Assembly: GCF_016587415.1 (NCBI RefSeq)
Contig: NZ_BNJI01000001.1
Span: forward strand, 6,239,501 to 6,303,500
Origin: Ktedonobacter sp. SOSP1-85
GTDB lineage: Bacteria > Chloroflexota > Ktedonobacteria > Ktedonobacterales > Ktedonobacteraceae
DNA: 64,000 nt
Direction of reading: 5' to 3'
Numbering within the stretch: the stretch's first letter is position 1; the number at the start of each line of letters is the position of its first letter. This document shows positions 1 through 9,240 of the stretch, in pieces. Position numbers and translations under genes: made by a program. Below the pieces are notes generated by a model that ran no database searches, was not told the DNA's origin, and worked only from the letters and a program-made list of their open reading frames with translations.

Positions 1-140
1 CATTTTACCACTAAACTGGTGTGGTGTCCAATTTTCTATGTGGCATTGGTGGCAATTTTCCCTACGGTTCAAGCCGAGGGCACCCTTGCCGCAATTCTAG
101 CGGCGATACCCCTTTGCAAACTGGAGAAGAGAATACAACA

Positions 141-815
141 ATGAAAGCACATTTACTGGTTGTTGATGATGACCCACGCATTACCGACTTATTGCGACGA
201 ATTCTGGCCTATGAAGGATACAGTGTTGCCGTCGCTACCAGTGGTGATGATGCGCTCAAGAGGACATTAGAGCGTGCGCCGGATCTTATCGTCTTAGATG
301 TCATGCTTCCAGGACTCAACGGTCTGGAGGTCGTACAGCGTTTACGCGTAGCAGGAGATAATGTACCTATCTTACTGCTTACGGCACGCGATACCGTCGC
401 GGACCGTGTGAAGGGGTTTGAGATTGGCGCTGATGACTATGTCGTCAAACCGTTTGCCCCCGAAGAACTGGTGGCGCGTATCAAGGCCTTGCTGAGAAGA
501 AATCAGGTTGAGCGACACGAGATCTTGCACTATGCCGATGTGCAACTCGATACAGGAACACGTGTCGCTCACCGTGGACCCCGTGAAATAGAGCTCTCAC
601 CTACGGAATATGAGCTCCTGGCGCTCTTCTTGCGTCGTCCACGCCAGGTATTGACAAGGGATGTCATCATGGATCGTGTCTGGGGACTGGACTTCGAGGG
701 GTCATCCAATGTGCTTGAGGTCTATATCGGCTATCTGCGAAACATGCTCGAAGCAGATGGCGAGGCGCGCCTGATTCACACCATTCGTGGTATTGGCTAT
801 GTCTTTAAAGAATAA
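141..815 (+). CDS. OmpR/PhoB-family response regulator
   Basis: Cytoplasmic DNA-binding response regulator of 224 aa. An N-terminal receiver domain (about residues 1-115) shows the acidic pocket VVDDDPR, the phospho-acceptor Asp in LIVLDVMLPG and the Lys in VVKPFAPEE. A C-terminal winged helix (about 130-224) ends in IRGIGYVFKE. The reading frame is open from position 21, but the receiver domain begins at ATG 141, which follows GGAGAAG about 11 nt upstream, so 141 is chosen. It overlaps the downstream kinase gene by 17 nt, which implies translational coupling and a cognate pair. The signal sensed cannot be told. Confidence 0.95.
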   Translation: MKAHLLVVDDDPRITDLLRRILAYEGYSVAVATSGDDALKRTLERAPDLIVLDVMLPGLNGLEVVQRLRVAGDNVPILLLTARDTVADRVKGFEIGADDYVVKPFAPEELVARIKALLRRNQVERHEILHYADVQLDTGTRVAHRGPREIELSPTEYELLALFLRRPRQVLTRDVIMDRVWGLDFEGSSNVLEVYIGYLRNMLEADGEARLIHTIRGIGYVFKE

Positions 816-2442
816 TAACCCATCGCTACGCCAGAAGCAGCAGAGTGACGACACTGTCTCTCCTTTTCCCAACAAGCGTCCTCGGCTGTTACGGCTGCGC
901 TTGATTACCTGGTATGGAGGACTGGTCGCGGTTTCGCTCCTCTTTTTTGGTGTGCTCGTTTTCCTGTTAACCTCACAGTCGCTCTCCAATAGCGTGGACG
1001 CATCTCTACGCGCAGAGGCAGGAGCTGCCCAGGCCAACATTCGTGCCGAACTCCTGCGCCATCAACGTTTGCATGCAGACAGCGATTGGCCCACTCCCCT
1101 CTCGTTGAGTGTGATCGATACCCATAGCCTCTCTAAAGATACGCTAGGGATCACCGTCAAGGTCTTCGACCAGGCGCATCACTTACAATATGCCTCGAAG
1201 AACGAGCCTCTTAATATCACGCCTACAGCAGAGATGTATCAGCACGCCCTGCAAAATGCAGACAATCCCCAACCATATACGGTATCCGGCCCGAATAAGG
1301 AATCTCTGCGCATTCTGGTTGAACCAATTCATAAACCCCAGGTCGCCCCAGGGGGCCAGCCGGGTCCCGTGATTGGCATGCTCCTGGTGGCCAGGTCGCT
1401 CAGTCCGGAGGAGGCCACCAAAACCCAATTGCTCTTTCTCCTCTGTACCACGGGAGCTCTGGTGCTGATTACAGCGCTGGGCATCGGCTGGGGGATTACG
1501 ACCAATGTCTTACATCCGCTCTCCGATATGGTGAAGACCGCGCGTGATATCGCGAATGAGGCCCGTGGCGTGCATGTGGGCAATTTGCACCAGCGGGTCC
1601 AACGCCCGAAGGGGCATGATGAAATGGTCGAGGTCGTAGATACCTTTAATGAGATGCTGGCCGCTCTGGAGAAGGCTACCACGGCCCAACATCGCTTTAT
1701 TGCAGACGCTTCACACGAGTTGCGTGCCCCACTGACGACCATCCAGGGAAACCTGGCCTTTCTCCAGCGGCATAGCGATGAGCTGCCCGCCGAAGAGCGC
1801 AAAACAATGCTCCTGGACGCCCACAGCGAAACCCTGCGCCTCGCACGTCTTGTCGACGAACTCCTTCTGCTGGCACGCGCGGACGTAAGCGCCGATACCA
1901 TCGTCCCGCCTCCTCCTATTGAGCAGGAACAGAAACCAGCGGTGGCCGCGCCACGCGGAAACCTCCGTGAGCAACCAGTCGAGCTGGACCACTCTCTCTT
2001 GCAACTGGTTCGTCAACTGCGTGGACGACTGGCTATGGATCAGTCGAGTTTCCAGCTCAAAGTGAGCCATATCGAGCCTGTGCGCGTCTATGGCAATGAA
2101 GAAAACCTCCGCCGCATCATGCTGATCCTGCTTGATAACGCGCTCAAATATGCACCTGCCAAGGAAAATGGGCATGGCGGTATCATTACCGTCTCGTTAG
2201 AGCGAAAAGGCCAGGAAGCTCTTCTCCAGGTAAGAGATAACGGCATTGGTATTGAACCTGGTGATCTCCCCCATATCTTCGAGCGCTTCTATCGCGCGGA
2301 TCGCGCCCGCTCTCGGGAGGGCACTGGCTTAGGCCTGGCGATAGCACACACCCTGGTAGAGCAGCTGAATGGGCGCATTACCGCTGAGAGCCAGCCCGGA
2401 GAAGGCAGCACATTCTATGTCTGGCTCCCACTCGCTGTGTAG
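799..2442 (+). CDS. Membrane sensor histidine kinase, partner of the preceding regulator
   Basis: Orthodox EnvZ-like kinase of 547 aa. Basic N-terminus, transmembrane helix about residues 36-58, extracytoplasmic sensor of about 150 aa with no recognised fold, second helix about 210-232, HAMP linker, HisKA with His about 306 in ASHELRAPL, then a HATPase_c domain with LLDNALKYAP, VRDNGIGI and GTGLGLAIAH boxes. A GTG at 787 is also in frame, but ATG 799 inside the end of the regulator gene is the more likely start. A Pro/Gln-rich insert lies between HisKA and the ATPase domain. It should phosphorylate the regulator at 141-815. Confidence 0.95.
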   Translation: MSLKNNNPSLRQKQQSDDTVSPFPNKRPRLLRLRLITWYGGLVAVSLLFFGVLVFLLTSQSLSNSVDASLRAEAGAAQANIRAELLRHQRLHADSDWPTPLSLSVIDTHSLSKDTLGITVKVFDQAHHLQYASKNEPLNITPTAEMYQHALQNADNPQPYTVSGPNKESLRILVEPIHKPQVAPGGQPGPVIGMLLVARSLSPEEATKTQLLFLLCTTGALVLITALGIGWGITTNVLHPLSDMVKTARDIANEARGVHVGNLHQRVQRPKGHDEMVEVVDTFNEMLAALEKATTAQHRFIADASHELRAPLTTIQGNLAFLQRHSDELPAEERKTMLLDAHSETLRLARLVDELLLLARADVSADTIVPPPPIEQEQKPAVAAPRGNLREQPVELDHSLLQLVRQLRGRLAMDQSSFQLKVSHIEPVRVYGNEENLRRIMLILLDNALKYAPAKENGHGGIITVSLERKGQEALLQVRDNGIGIEPGDLPHIFERFYRADRARSREGTGLGLAIAHTLVEQLNGRITAESQPGEGSTFYVWLPLAV

Positions 2443-2539
2443 ATCCAAGCTTCTTACCTGCGATTCAGCCTCCTCACAGCCCCACCTTATGCCCATATGT
2501 TACGTTGTTTTTGGGTAGTGAGTGTGGTGGATGCTGGCT

Positions 2540-2561
2540 GCCGCAGGCGCGAGAAGTCACG
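2540..2561 (+). repeat. 22-nt dispersed repeat, copy 1
   Basis: These 22 nt upstream of the TerC-like gene are identical to the reverse complement of 16806-16827. The second copy lies in the leader of the class V aminotransferase gene, next to a perfect palindrome. Both are intergenic, which suggests remnants of a small interspersed element. Only two copies are visible in this window. Confidence 0.6.
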
Positions 2562-2599
2562 CACAAAGCTATATATGGGTTAATTAGGGAGAGAGAAGC

Positions 2600-3565
2600 A
2601 TGTTCTTTACACAGGGGATCTGGCCATGGGTGTTGTTTAACGCCTTTGTTGTGGTGCTTTTGGCATTAGATCTAGGTGTCTTTCATCGTCACTCACACAC
2701 CGTCTCAACCAGAGAGGCATTGATCTGGAGCGCGGTCTGGATTGGCCTGGCTCTGGCCTTCAACCTGGGTATCTACATCTTTCAGGGGCCAGACCTCGCC
2801 TTGCAATTTTTGACTGGCTATCTCATCGAGAAGTCGTTGAGCGTCGATAACATATTCGTCTTCGTTCTACTGTTTACCTACTTTGCCGTTGCTCCCAGGC
2901 ATCAACATCGTATTCTCTTCTGGGGCGTGTTAGGCGCACTCATAATGCGCGGCCTGCTGATCGGCGTTGGCACAGTGTTGTTAGAGACATTCCACTGGAT
3001 CATCTACCTCTTTGGGGCCTTCCTGGTCTTTACAGGTATTCGTATGGGCCTACAGAAAGATGAGGCGGTGCATCCGGAGCGTAATCCCGTGCTTAAGCTT
3101 CTGCGACGCATTCTCCCCGTCTCACAGGACTACGATGAAGGCCGCTTCTTTACCCGCCACAATGGACGGCTTCTCGCGACACCATTGCTGCTTGTGCTTA
3201 TTGTGGTAGAGGCAACCGACCTCGTTTTCGCGGTTGATTCCATCCCCGCCATTTTCGCGGTTACCAATGACCCGTTTATTGTCTATACCTCAAACGTCTT
3301 TGCTATTCTGGGCCTGCGTTCGCTCTACTTCGTTTTTGCCAACGTGATTCATAAGTTTTATTACCTGAAAGCAGGACTGGCCGTCATTTTGACCTATGTC
3401 GGCGTGAAGATGCTGCTAGCGGACATCTTTCATATTCCAACCGCGCTCTCGCTTTTAGTTATCGCCATCGTTCTGGCTCTGGCGATTGTGGCCTCGGTGC
3501 TCCGTGTGCGCAGGAGTGGAGGAGAGACTGGAAACAAGCAAAAAGAACACACTGCTTATCGGTAA
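2600..3565 (+). CDS. TerC/Alx-family integral membrane protein
   Basis: Polytopic protein of 321 aa with about eight to nine hydrophobic helices and the family signatures SVDNIFVFVLLF (about 90) and VEATDLVFAVDSIPAIF (about 205), whose acidic residues in membrane segments are typical of TerC/Alx. Family members are linked to manganese export, calcium handling and tellurite resistance, so metal-ion export is the best guess. GGGAGAGAGAAGC precedes ATG 2600. The short charged C-terminal tail is not conserved in the family. The 157-nt leader was inspected for a yybP-ykoY riboswitch and none was convincing. Confidence 0.93.
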   Translation: MFFTQGIWPWVLFNAFVVVLLALDLGVFHRHSHTVSTREALIWSAVWIGLALAFNLGIYIFQGPDLALQFLTGYLIEKSLSVDNIFVFVLLFTYFAVAPRHQHRILFWGVLGALIMRGLLIGVGTVLLETFHWIIYLFGAFLVFTGIRMGLQKDEAVHPERNPVLKLLRRILPVSQDYDEGRFFTRHNGRLLATPLLLVLIVVEATDLVFAVDSIPAIFAVTNDPFIVYTSNVFAILGLRSLYFVFANVIHKFYYLKAGLAVILTYVGVKMLLADIFHIPTALSLLVIAIVLALAIVASVLRVRRSGGETGNKQKEHTAYR

Positions 3566-3572
3566 GAAAAAC

Positions 3573-3609
3573 AAAAAAGTGCTCGGGTCTTACCCCCGAG
3601 CACTTTTTT
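3573..3609. terminator. Bidirectional intrinsic terminator
   Basis: Perfect 15-bp stem (3573-3587 with 3595-3609) and 7-nt loop; the arms carry an A run on one side and a T run on the other. It lies between the convergent TerC-like gene and the sugar isomerase gene and can serve both. Confidence 0.93.
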
Positions 3610-3621
3610 GTTTGTATCTAC

Positions 3622-4479
3622 TTATGCGTATTCCCAGTTGATCTCGCGCAGCAGACGCTGGAGCGCCTGGGAGGCCTGGCGAAAACGATCCGCCCCGCTG
3701 AAACCCTGGAACTGGCCCGCGGCCGCCAGGTGTGGCTCAAGCGAGAGAAAGCCATCATACCCATCGCTACGCAGCCGCTGCAGGATATCTGGCCAGCGGG
3801 CCTCTCCCTCGCCAGCGACCACGAGCGTTCCCTGCGCGTTCACATCCTTCACATGCACGTATTCCAGCCAGGGCTTCACCGCTTCATAGGCCTGGGGATA
3901 TGGCACCTGCTGACACTCAAGGTAGTTCGCGGGATCAAAGACCGCGCGCAGGCGTGGATGATTGACGCTTTGCAGGAGATCAATGTTGCGCGCAATTGTA
4001 TCCCCATAAATCATCTTCTCATTCTCATGCACCAGTGTGATACCAGCTTTGGCTGCTTTTTCAGTGAGCGCTGACAAGCGTTGGAGCACATCTGCTCTAT
4101 AGGCATCGATCCCAGGCTCGTCTTGTTGATCCTGGTGGAGGGCCTCGCTCAGAGTAGGCGGATAAAAGGAAAAGATACGTACATAGGGGGATCCCAGGTA
4201 CTCTGCCACATACAGAGCACGTTCAAAGCGCTGCATGTGCTCCGCAAAATCGCTGGTAATCGGAACTTTTCCAATCGGTGAGCCAATCGCCGCCACCCCA
4301 ATACCAGCCGTTTCAAGTGCCTGCTTGACCTCCTGGAGCTGCTGATCGCTCAGGTCGAGCACATTGCTATTCCAGGCCCCGCGCAAATCAATGAAGTGGA
4401 TCTGCTCTTCCTGGAGAACCGCGATCTGCTCTCCCAGGTCGGGCGAGATTTCATCGGCAAAGGCTGAGAGACGAATCAT
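3622..4479 (-). CDS. Sugar phosphate isomerase/epimerase (xylose isomerase-like TIM barrel)
   Basis: Protein of 285 aa of the AP-endonuclease-2/xylose-isomerase-like TIM barrel family. Family features are seen: N-terminal LSAFADEISP, metal-ligand segments VHENE (about 152), AVFDPANY (about 182) and VHVKD (about 208), and a late SLEPH. Such proteins isomerise or epimerise sugars or inositol derivatives, usually with a divalent metal. Its start overlaps the stop of the upstream Gfo/Idh/MocA gene by 4 nt (ATGA), so the two are one operon for carbohydrate or inositol catabolism. The exact substrate is unknown. Confidence 0.88.
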   Translation of the reverse strand: MIRLSAFADEISPDLGEQIAVLQEEQIHFIDLRGAWNSNVLDLSDQQLQEVKQALETAGIGVAAIGSPIGKVPITSDFAEHMQRFERALYVAEYLGSPYVRIFSFYPPTLSEALHQDQQDEPGIDAYRADVLQRLSALTEKAAKAGITLVHENEKMIYGDTIARNIDLLQSVNHPRLRAVFDPANYLECQQVPYPQAYEAVKPWLEYVHVKDVNAQGTLVVAGEGEARWPDILQRLRSDGYDGFLSLEPHLAAAGQFQGFSGADRFRQASQALQRLLREINWEYA

Positions 4480-5531
4480 GAGAAGGAGACCTCCTTTTTG
4501 GTACGCGCCGATTCATAGATACCCAGAATAATTTCCACGGGATGGCGCGCGGCATACCCATCAATAGCAGGCGTCCGATCTTCGCGGATGGCGTTGATAA
4601 AGTCCGCGATCTGCGCGGCATGGGTTGAGGTCTGGATATTTGTAGGATCGGAGGCCCCGGCGCCATTATCCTCTGGCTCCGGATGGCTTGACCCTGCGCT
4701 CCCATAGGCACCAACCTCTTCTTTTTCGTCGCGAGCCAGGCGTAGGAAGCGCAGTTTGTCATTCTCAATGACGGCCGAACCCCGGTCGCCAAATACTTCG
4801 ATACGCGTGGTTACACCAGGATAGGCACCCGTGGTCGCGTTAATAGTACCTAGCGCGCCATTGGCGAAGCGCAAAATAGCCACGGCAACGTCCTCGGTCT
4901 CCATCGTATGGGCCAGCGTATCGGTATAGGCCTGCAGACTCTTGACCGGCCCCATAAACCATTGAAGGAGATCGATAGAGTGAATAGACTGATTCATCAA
5001 GACCCCACCTCCATCTAACTCCCAGGTGCCGCGCCAGGCGCCACTATCATAATAGGCTTGCGAGCGCCACCAGGGAATCGCTGCATTGCCAAGTACTAGA
5101 CGTCCAAACGCACCCTCCTCGACCAGTTGATGCACCTGCTGAGACGCGGCATCAAAGCGATGCTGGCTAATAACCGTCAGCTTGCGTCCGGTCTCGCGCT
5201 GGACTGCTAGCATTTCCTGAATACGCTCAAGCCGTATCTCCATGGGCTTCTCTACCACCACATGTTTTCCAGCCCGCATGGCCTCGCAGGCGGGCTGTCC
5301 GTGTTGCCCACTAGGTGTACAAATACACACCGCGTCGATGGGTGCCTCTGCCAGCATCTGCTGGTACTCGGCATAGGGGGTCGCCCCATATTTTGCTCCG
5401 AGCTTCTCCGCACTCGCGACAATGGTGTCCGCGACCGCTACTAATTGCGCGTCGGGCAAGGAGGCAATGGCTTCTGCATGCATCTGTCCAATCACACCGC
5501 AGCCAATAATGCCGAACCGCAAACGTTCCAT
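4476..5531 (-). CDS. Gfo/Idh/MocA-family NAD(P)-dependent oxidoreductase
   Basis: Cytoplasmic dehydrogenase of 351 aa. The N-terminal Rossmann fold has GIIGCGVIGQMHAEA (residues about 8-22), the family motif VVVEKPMEI (about 92) follows, and the C-terminal alpha/beta domain carries GGGVLMNQSIHSIDLLQW, whose His is the usual catalytic residue. GAGGAG lies just upstream of ATG 5531. It is the first gene of a two-gene operon with the isomerase and probably oxidises the same sugar or inositol. The substrate cannot be read from sequence. Confidence 0.92.
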   Translation of the reverse strand: MERLRFGIIGCGVIGQMHAEAIASLPDAQLVAVADTIVASAEKLGAKYGATPYAEYQQMLAEAPIDAVCICTPSGQHGQPACEAMRAGKHVVVEKPMEIRLERIQEMLAVQRETGRKLTVISQHRFDAASQQVHQLVEEGAFGRLVLGNAAIPWWRSQAYYDSGAWRGTWELDGGGVLMNQSIHSIDLLQWFMGPVKSLQAYTDTLAHTMETEDVAVAILRFANGALGTINATTGAYPGVTTRIEVFGDRGSAVIENDKLRFLRLARDEKEEVGAYGSAGSSHPEPEDNGAGASDPTNIQTSTHAAQIADFINAIREDRTPAIDGYAARHPVEIILGIYESARTKKEVSFS

Positions 5532-5861
5532 GAGTTCTCATCTCCTCTTCCAAAAACACAATAATGACCCTCATTCCCCAATGAGGGAACTTTCAGGCTT
5601 GATAACTGGCGATCTTCTTCTCATTCTGCGCCGCCACCTGTCCGTTACGGGTAGCATATCACAATTGTCGTCCGGACTTCATCGTTCGCTCGCTCACAAT
5701 CGTGTATATATACAAGAAAGAGTGTGCCAATGCGCTCGGGGTGAAACGGAAATTGTGCAGTTTGCATTCTCTGAGAATTGCTCTATAGTAAAGAGCGCAA
5801 TGCACCTATCTATAGGGAATAGCGCGATAGTTGGTTGCTAGAAAAGGCAGGGAAACAGTCT
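5532..5861. other. Divergent intergenic region
   Basis: About 330 nt between the minus-strand sugar operon and the plus-strand mgtC-like gene. It must hold both promoters, but no convincing -35/-10 pair or operator palindrome was identified. Confidence 0.5.
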
Positions 5862-6578
5862 ATGCTTCCATTCCCTCTCATCATCTTACGCCTCTGTGTG
5901 GCCTTGCTCCTGGGAGCCACTATCGGCTGGGAGCGCGAGAATCGAGGTCAGGCTGCCGGGATGCGCACGAATGCCCTGGTTGGGCTGGGTTGTGCCTTCT
6001 TTACCCTTATTTCTGGCTATGGCTTTTATGATCTGCTGAATAGACAACATATCCAGCTAGACCCAACGCGTATCGCCTCCTACGTGGTTGCGGGCATCGG
6101 TTTTCTGGGTGGCGGCGCGATCTATATCAGTAAGGATCATCAACATGTCAAAGGGCTGACATCCGCCGCCGCAATCTGGGTAGTCGCCGCGATTGGCATG
6201 GCCTGTGGTGTGGGTATGCTCTGGGAAGCCCTTGTGGCAACCGTTATTGCCTTATTTGTCTTGATTGCGCTGCGCTACCTGGAGCGAACACATCTTCTGG
6301 GCCTGGCACCTTTAAACTACACTATTGATATGACGTTCTCCGCCCAGACCGATACCTCTAATCTGGCAAATGCTATTCATTCTATCTGTGCTCAACAGAA
6401 GATAGAGCTGAAGATGCTCCATCTTCAGCAGCAGCAAGCAGGCCAGCAGGTGCACCTGGAATGCATTGCACCAGGGACGCTGCATATGACAAAAGCGCTG
6501 GATCAATTGCGGGCTATTCCTCATGTCCAGGAGATCACCATGATTCTGGATCGAGCTGAGAAATATGCACCCACGTAG
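5862..6578 (+). CDS. MgtC/SapB-family membrane protein
   Basis: Protein of 238 aa. The first 150 residues hold four to five membrane helices with the family hallmarks IGWERENRGQAAGMRTNALV and GIGFLGGGAI. The last 80 residues form a soluble domain of the ACT-like type seen at the end of MgtC/SapB proteins. MgtC proteins modulate F-ATPase or magnesium homeostasis under low Mg2+ or acid. The frame is open from TTG 5835, but ATG 5862, eight nt after AGGCAGGG, starts right before the first helix and is chosen. Confidence 0.9.
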   Translation: MLPFPLIILRLCVALLLGATIGWERENRGQAAGMRTNALVGLGCAFFTLISGYGFYDLLNRQHIQLDPTRIASYVVAGIGFLGGGAIYISKDHQHVKGLTSAAAIWVVAAIGMACGVGMLWEALVATVIALFVLIALRYLERTHLLGLAPLNYTIDMTFSAQTDTSNLANAIHSICAQQKIELKMLHLQQQQAGQQVHLECIAPGTLHMTKALDQLRAIPHVQEITMILDRAEKYAPT

Positions 6579-6715
6579 ACAAGAACCTCTGTTCTCTGCT
6601 AGATCCAGGCCCGCCTGGGACATGAATCGCTAGCCACCACGGGCCGCTATCTCGCTGTACTCAAACAGGCAGACAACAGGCATGCCGACACGCTTGCCTC
6701 ACTCTTCGGCCTCTC

Positions 6716-7456
6716 CTAGCGGCTTTTGTCATTTTTGCTGGTGAGTTCTTGCAGTTTGGCCTTATCACCGAAGAAGACGTTGAGATCAACAAAGCCGGGG
6801 ACGCCGGGAATATGCCCGCGACTACTATACTGCCAGAAGGTCCAGCCATTCTTCTGGCTCCACTGGGCTGGCATAAGGATATCGCGTATCCAGATGGCAT
6901 AATTTGTAAAGTTGCCTTTGATATACTCGTCGTAGCGAGTGTGATCGGTATAGATAATGGGCTTGACCCCGTAGTAGGCCTCTATACGGTCCAGAAAGAC
7001 CTTGATTTCCTTCAGCATAATCGCGTGGTCCGGGCCAGATACCTCCAGGTCCAGTACAGGTGGAAGCATATCTGCCTCTTTAGGCACCATGCTGATATAG
7101 TTATCAGCCTGCTCAGCACCAGTTCGATACTCGGTGTAGTAGTGATAGGCGCCTCGAAGGATGCCGTATGTCCTGGCGCCTTGCCAGTTGGTTTGAAAGA
7201 ATGGGTCTTTATAATATTTGCCCTCGGTCGCCTTCATAAACACAAATGTATAGGTGCCAGTCTGTGACACGAGTTTCCAGTCAATCTTTTGCTGGTAGCT
7301 TGAGACATCTAAGCCCCGCACCTGGTAACTGGACGCGAAGAGAGCGTTTGGCCAGAGCAGACCTGTATAGAGCAAGAGACCCAGCGAAAGTAGGCAGAGA
7401 AATGGGAGGATGAGAAGAAGGATGATGCGTTGGCGGTACTTCAAGATGTTCTTCAC
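6716..7456 (-). CDS. Glycoside hydrolase family 25 (lysozyme-like) protein, membrane anchored
   Basis: Protein of 246 aa. A basic N-terminus and one hydrophobic segment (about residues 10-35) act as uncleaved anchor or signal. The remainder is a GH25 domain with GLDVSSYQ, KATEG, GAYHYY, the acidic PPVLDLEV pair and a final FVDLNVFFG. It should cleave the MurNAc-GlcNAc bond of peptidoglycan outside the membrane. The start is GTG 7456, set by a GGAGGT six nt upstream; an ATG at 7504 is in frame but has no ribosome site. Downstream lies the end of the mgtC-like gene, convergent. Confidence 0.9.
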   Translation of the reverse strand: MKNILKYRQRIILLLILPFLCLLSLGLLLYTGLLWPNALFASSYQVRGLDVSSYQQKIDWKLVSQTGTYTFVFMKATEGKYYKDPFFQTNWQGARTYGILRGAYHYYTEYRTGAEQADNYISMVPKEADMLPPVLDLEVSGPDHAIMLKEIKVFLDRIEAYYGVKPIIYTDHTRYDEYIKGNFTNYAIWIRDILMPAQWSQKNGWTFWQYSSRGHIPGVPGFVDLNVFFGDKAKLQELTSKNDKSR

Positions 7457-7632
7457 AGCCGACCTCCAATGATTGCATATATAAGCATCATACCATACGA
7501 CCACTATACTCTACCCGCATCTTCTGGGTCAGGTAGCCATAGCGCTCGCGCACGGCTTATTGCCAGGAAAACAACTCCACTGAAGCCTGGATGCGCGAGG
7601 AAAAACTGTCGCGCCCCCAACCCTGCCTGGCC

Positions 7633-9240
7633 TCAATCGTAATGCTTAGCCTGCGCCCAGAGTACCGCGAATGGTACCTTCGCCTTCGGCTGCCGCAAGA
7701 TCAGGATAGGAGCATGATTCTCAAAGTCTACACAATCATCGCAGGAAGTCCTGGCGGCCAATGTCACCGAGTTGAACCCCTGTGCAGCGTCCTGGGGAGA
7801 AATATTGATCGTGATGATGACCTGGCCGGTACACCCTTGCGGTCCCCAGAGATAGAAGGCGTTGTGTCCGCTGATCGGTGGGGGCAGATGATAGCGCCCA
7901 CCGAATTGCACGAGCGCACCAGCCTCACCATAATTGGAGGTAAAGATGCAGGCAACCCGCTGCTCATCCATTGGTAGGCTGTGATATACCTGAGCAATCA
8001 ACGCGATCTGTCCCTCCCAGCCAAAGCGATCCGCCAGGGCTTGTGGCAAGCCGTCGATATCACCTGCGTCCTGCTGCGACCCTGCGTTGCCACCCTTGCC
8101 ATAAATATGTCCATACACGGCGGGTGGCAACACTGGCATCACCGCGGGGGCCAGCAGCACCGCACTCACGACCAGCAGCACGGGGTAGGCCGCGACCCAC
8201 CTTGGCCAGCGCACCCGCCACTGACCGAGCAGCACCGCCCCACCAGCATACAAAGGTGGATAGGCTGGTGCCAGAAAATAGATTTTCCCCTGAATCGCGC
8301 TGAAGAGAACGAAGAGGATGAGATACGCCCACCCGAAGACTCGAAAGCGCGCACCGCGTGCGGAGAAGAAGTACCACAGTCCTGCCCCCCACAAGAGCAC
8401 CGAGAGGGGATTCATGCCGAGGATCTGGTTGATCAGGAAATCGAGGGGCGACCCACCTGCACTGTGATTTTGGGAATAGCCCGCCCAATACTGCACCGAC
8501 GCCCAGCCATTCGTGGCATTCCAGATCAGGAATGGCAAGACGAGAGCGAAGGCGATCAGGCCCCCAAACACCGTCCAGCGAGTGAACAGCAGGCTGCGTT
8601 GTCGGGTCAGCAGCAATCCGAGGATCAGTGCGAACCCCCAGAAGAGGATGGTCTCCTTCGTCAATAATCCCAGGCCAGCCACCAGGCCGAACGCGAGGAA
8701 GTCGCGGGGGCGTTCATCGCGCAGCAGGACGATGAGGATGGTGGCAGAAGCCGACCACCAGAATACATCGAAGACATCGTAAGTGTAGATTGAGCCGTTT
8801 GCCATCAGGACGAGGGCCGTCGCCGATCCCAGGGCAGCGAGTCCCTGGACCCACCTCGTGCCGCCGAGGAGCCGGGCCATCAGTCCGGTCAGGATGATCG
8901 TCCCGGCACAGACCAGGGCCGAGATCACATGGATGGCCCAGAGGGCATTGCCGGTGAGCAAGCGGGGAATCAGCGTGATCCAGGGAACTAGCGGCGGGAC
9001 ATCCACATAGCCAAAGGTGGGATGTTGGCTCATTGCCAGAACATAGAGTTCATCCCGGAAATACCCGTAATTGTCGCCGACCAGGATATGGGCCAGAAAC
9101 GAGATGCCAGCGATGATCAGCACGGCGGGAGCGAGGTCGGCGCGGCGAAGGAGGGTGGTGATGCTGGCACGTAGGGATGAAGCAGCGCGCATGGCAACCA
9201 CTTTTGCCGATTGAGAACCGCCTCTCAGTGTGAGTCCCAT
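7633..9240 (-). CDS. ArnT/PMT-like membrane glycosyltransferase (GT39/GT83 type)
   Basis: Protein of 535 aa with about 10-12 predicted helices in the first 400 residues and a soluble extracytoplasmic tail. The first loop has YFRDELYVLAMSQHP followed by YVDVPPLVPW, the acidic pattern typical of the PMT_2/ArnT family, which transfers sugars from polyprenyl-phosphate donors to lipids or proteins. ATG 9240 is preceded by AAAGGA about 10 nt upstream and is preferred over the in-frame codon at 9276. Acceptor and donor are unknown. It appears monocistronic. Confidence 0.9.
   Translation of the reverse strand: MGLTLRGGSQSAKVVAMRAASSLRASITTLLRRADLAPAVLIIAGISFLAHILVGDNYGYFRDELYVLAMSQHPTFGYVDVPPLVPWITLIPRLLTGNALWAIHVISALVCAGTIILTGLMARLLGGTRWVQGLAALGSATALVLMANGSIYTYDVFDVFWWSASATILIVLLRDERPRDFLAFGLVAGLGLLTKETILFWGFALILGLLLTRQRSLLFTRWTVFGGLIAFALVLPFLIWNATNGWASVQYWAGYSQNHSAGGSPLDFLINQILGMNPLSVLLWGAGLWYFFSARGARFRVFGWAYLILFVLFSAIQGKIYFLAPAYPPLYAGGAVLLGQWRVRWPRWVAAYPVLLVVSAVLLAPAVMPVLPPAVYGHIYGKGGNAGSQQDAGDIDGLPQALADRFGWEGQIALIAQVYHSLPMDEQRVACIFTSNYGEAGALVQFGGRYHLPPPISGHNAFYLWGPQGCTGQVIITINISPQDAAQGFNSVTLAARTSCDDCVDFENHAPILILRQPKAKVPFAVLWAQAKHYD

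Noticed and set aside
1329..1901. 190-aa frame antisense to the kinase gene
   Set aside because: Ser/Arg-rich shadow of a GC-rich coding region; no start context.
2443..2599. yybP-ykoY manganese riboswitch ahead of the TerC-like gene
   Set aside because: Expected for this family, but the conserved core could not be found in the leader.
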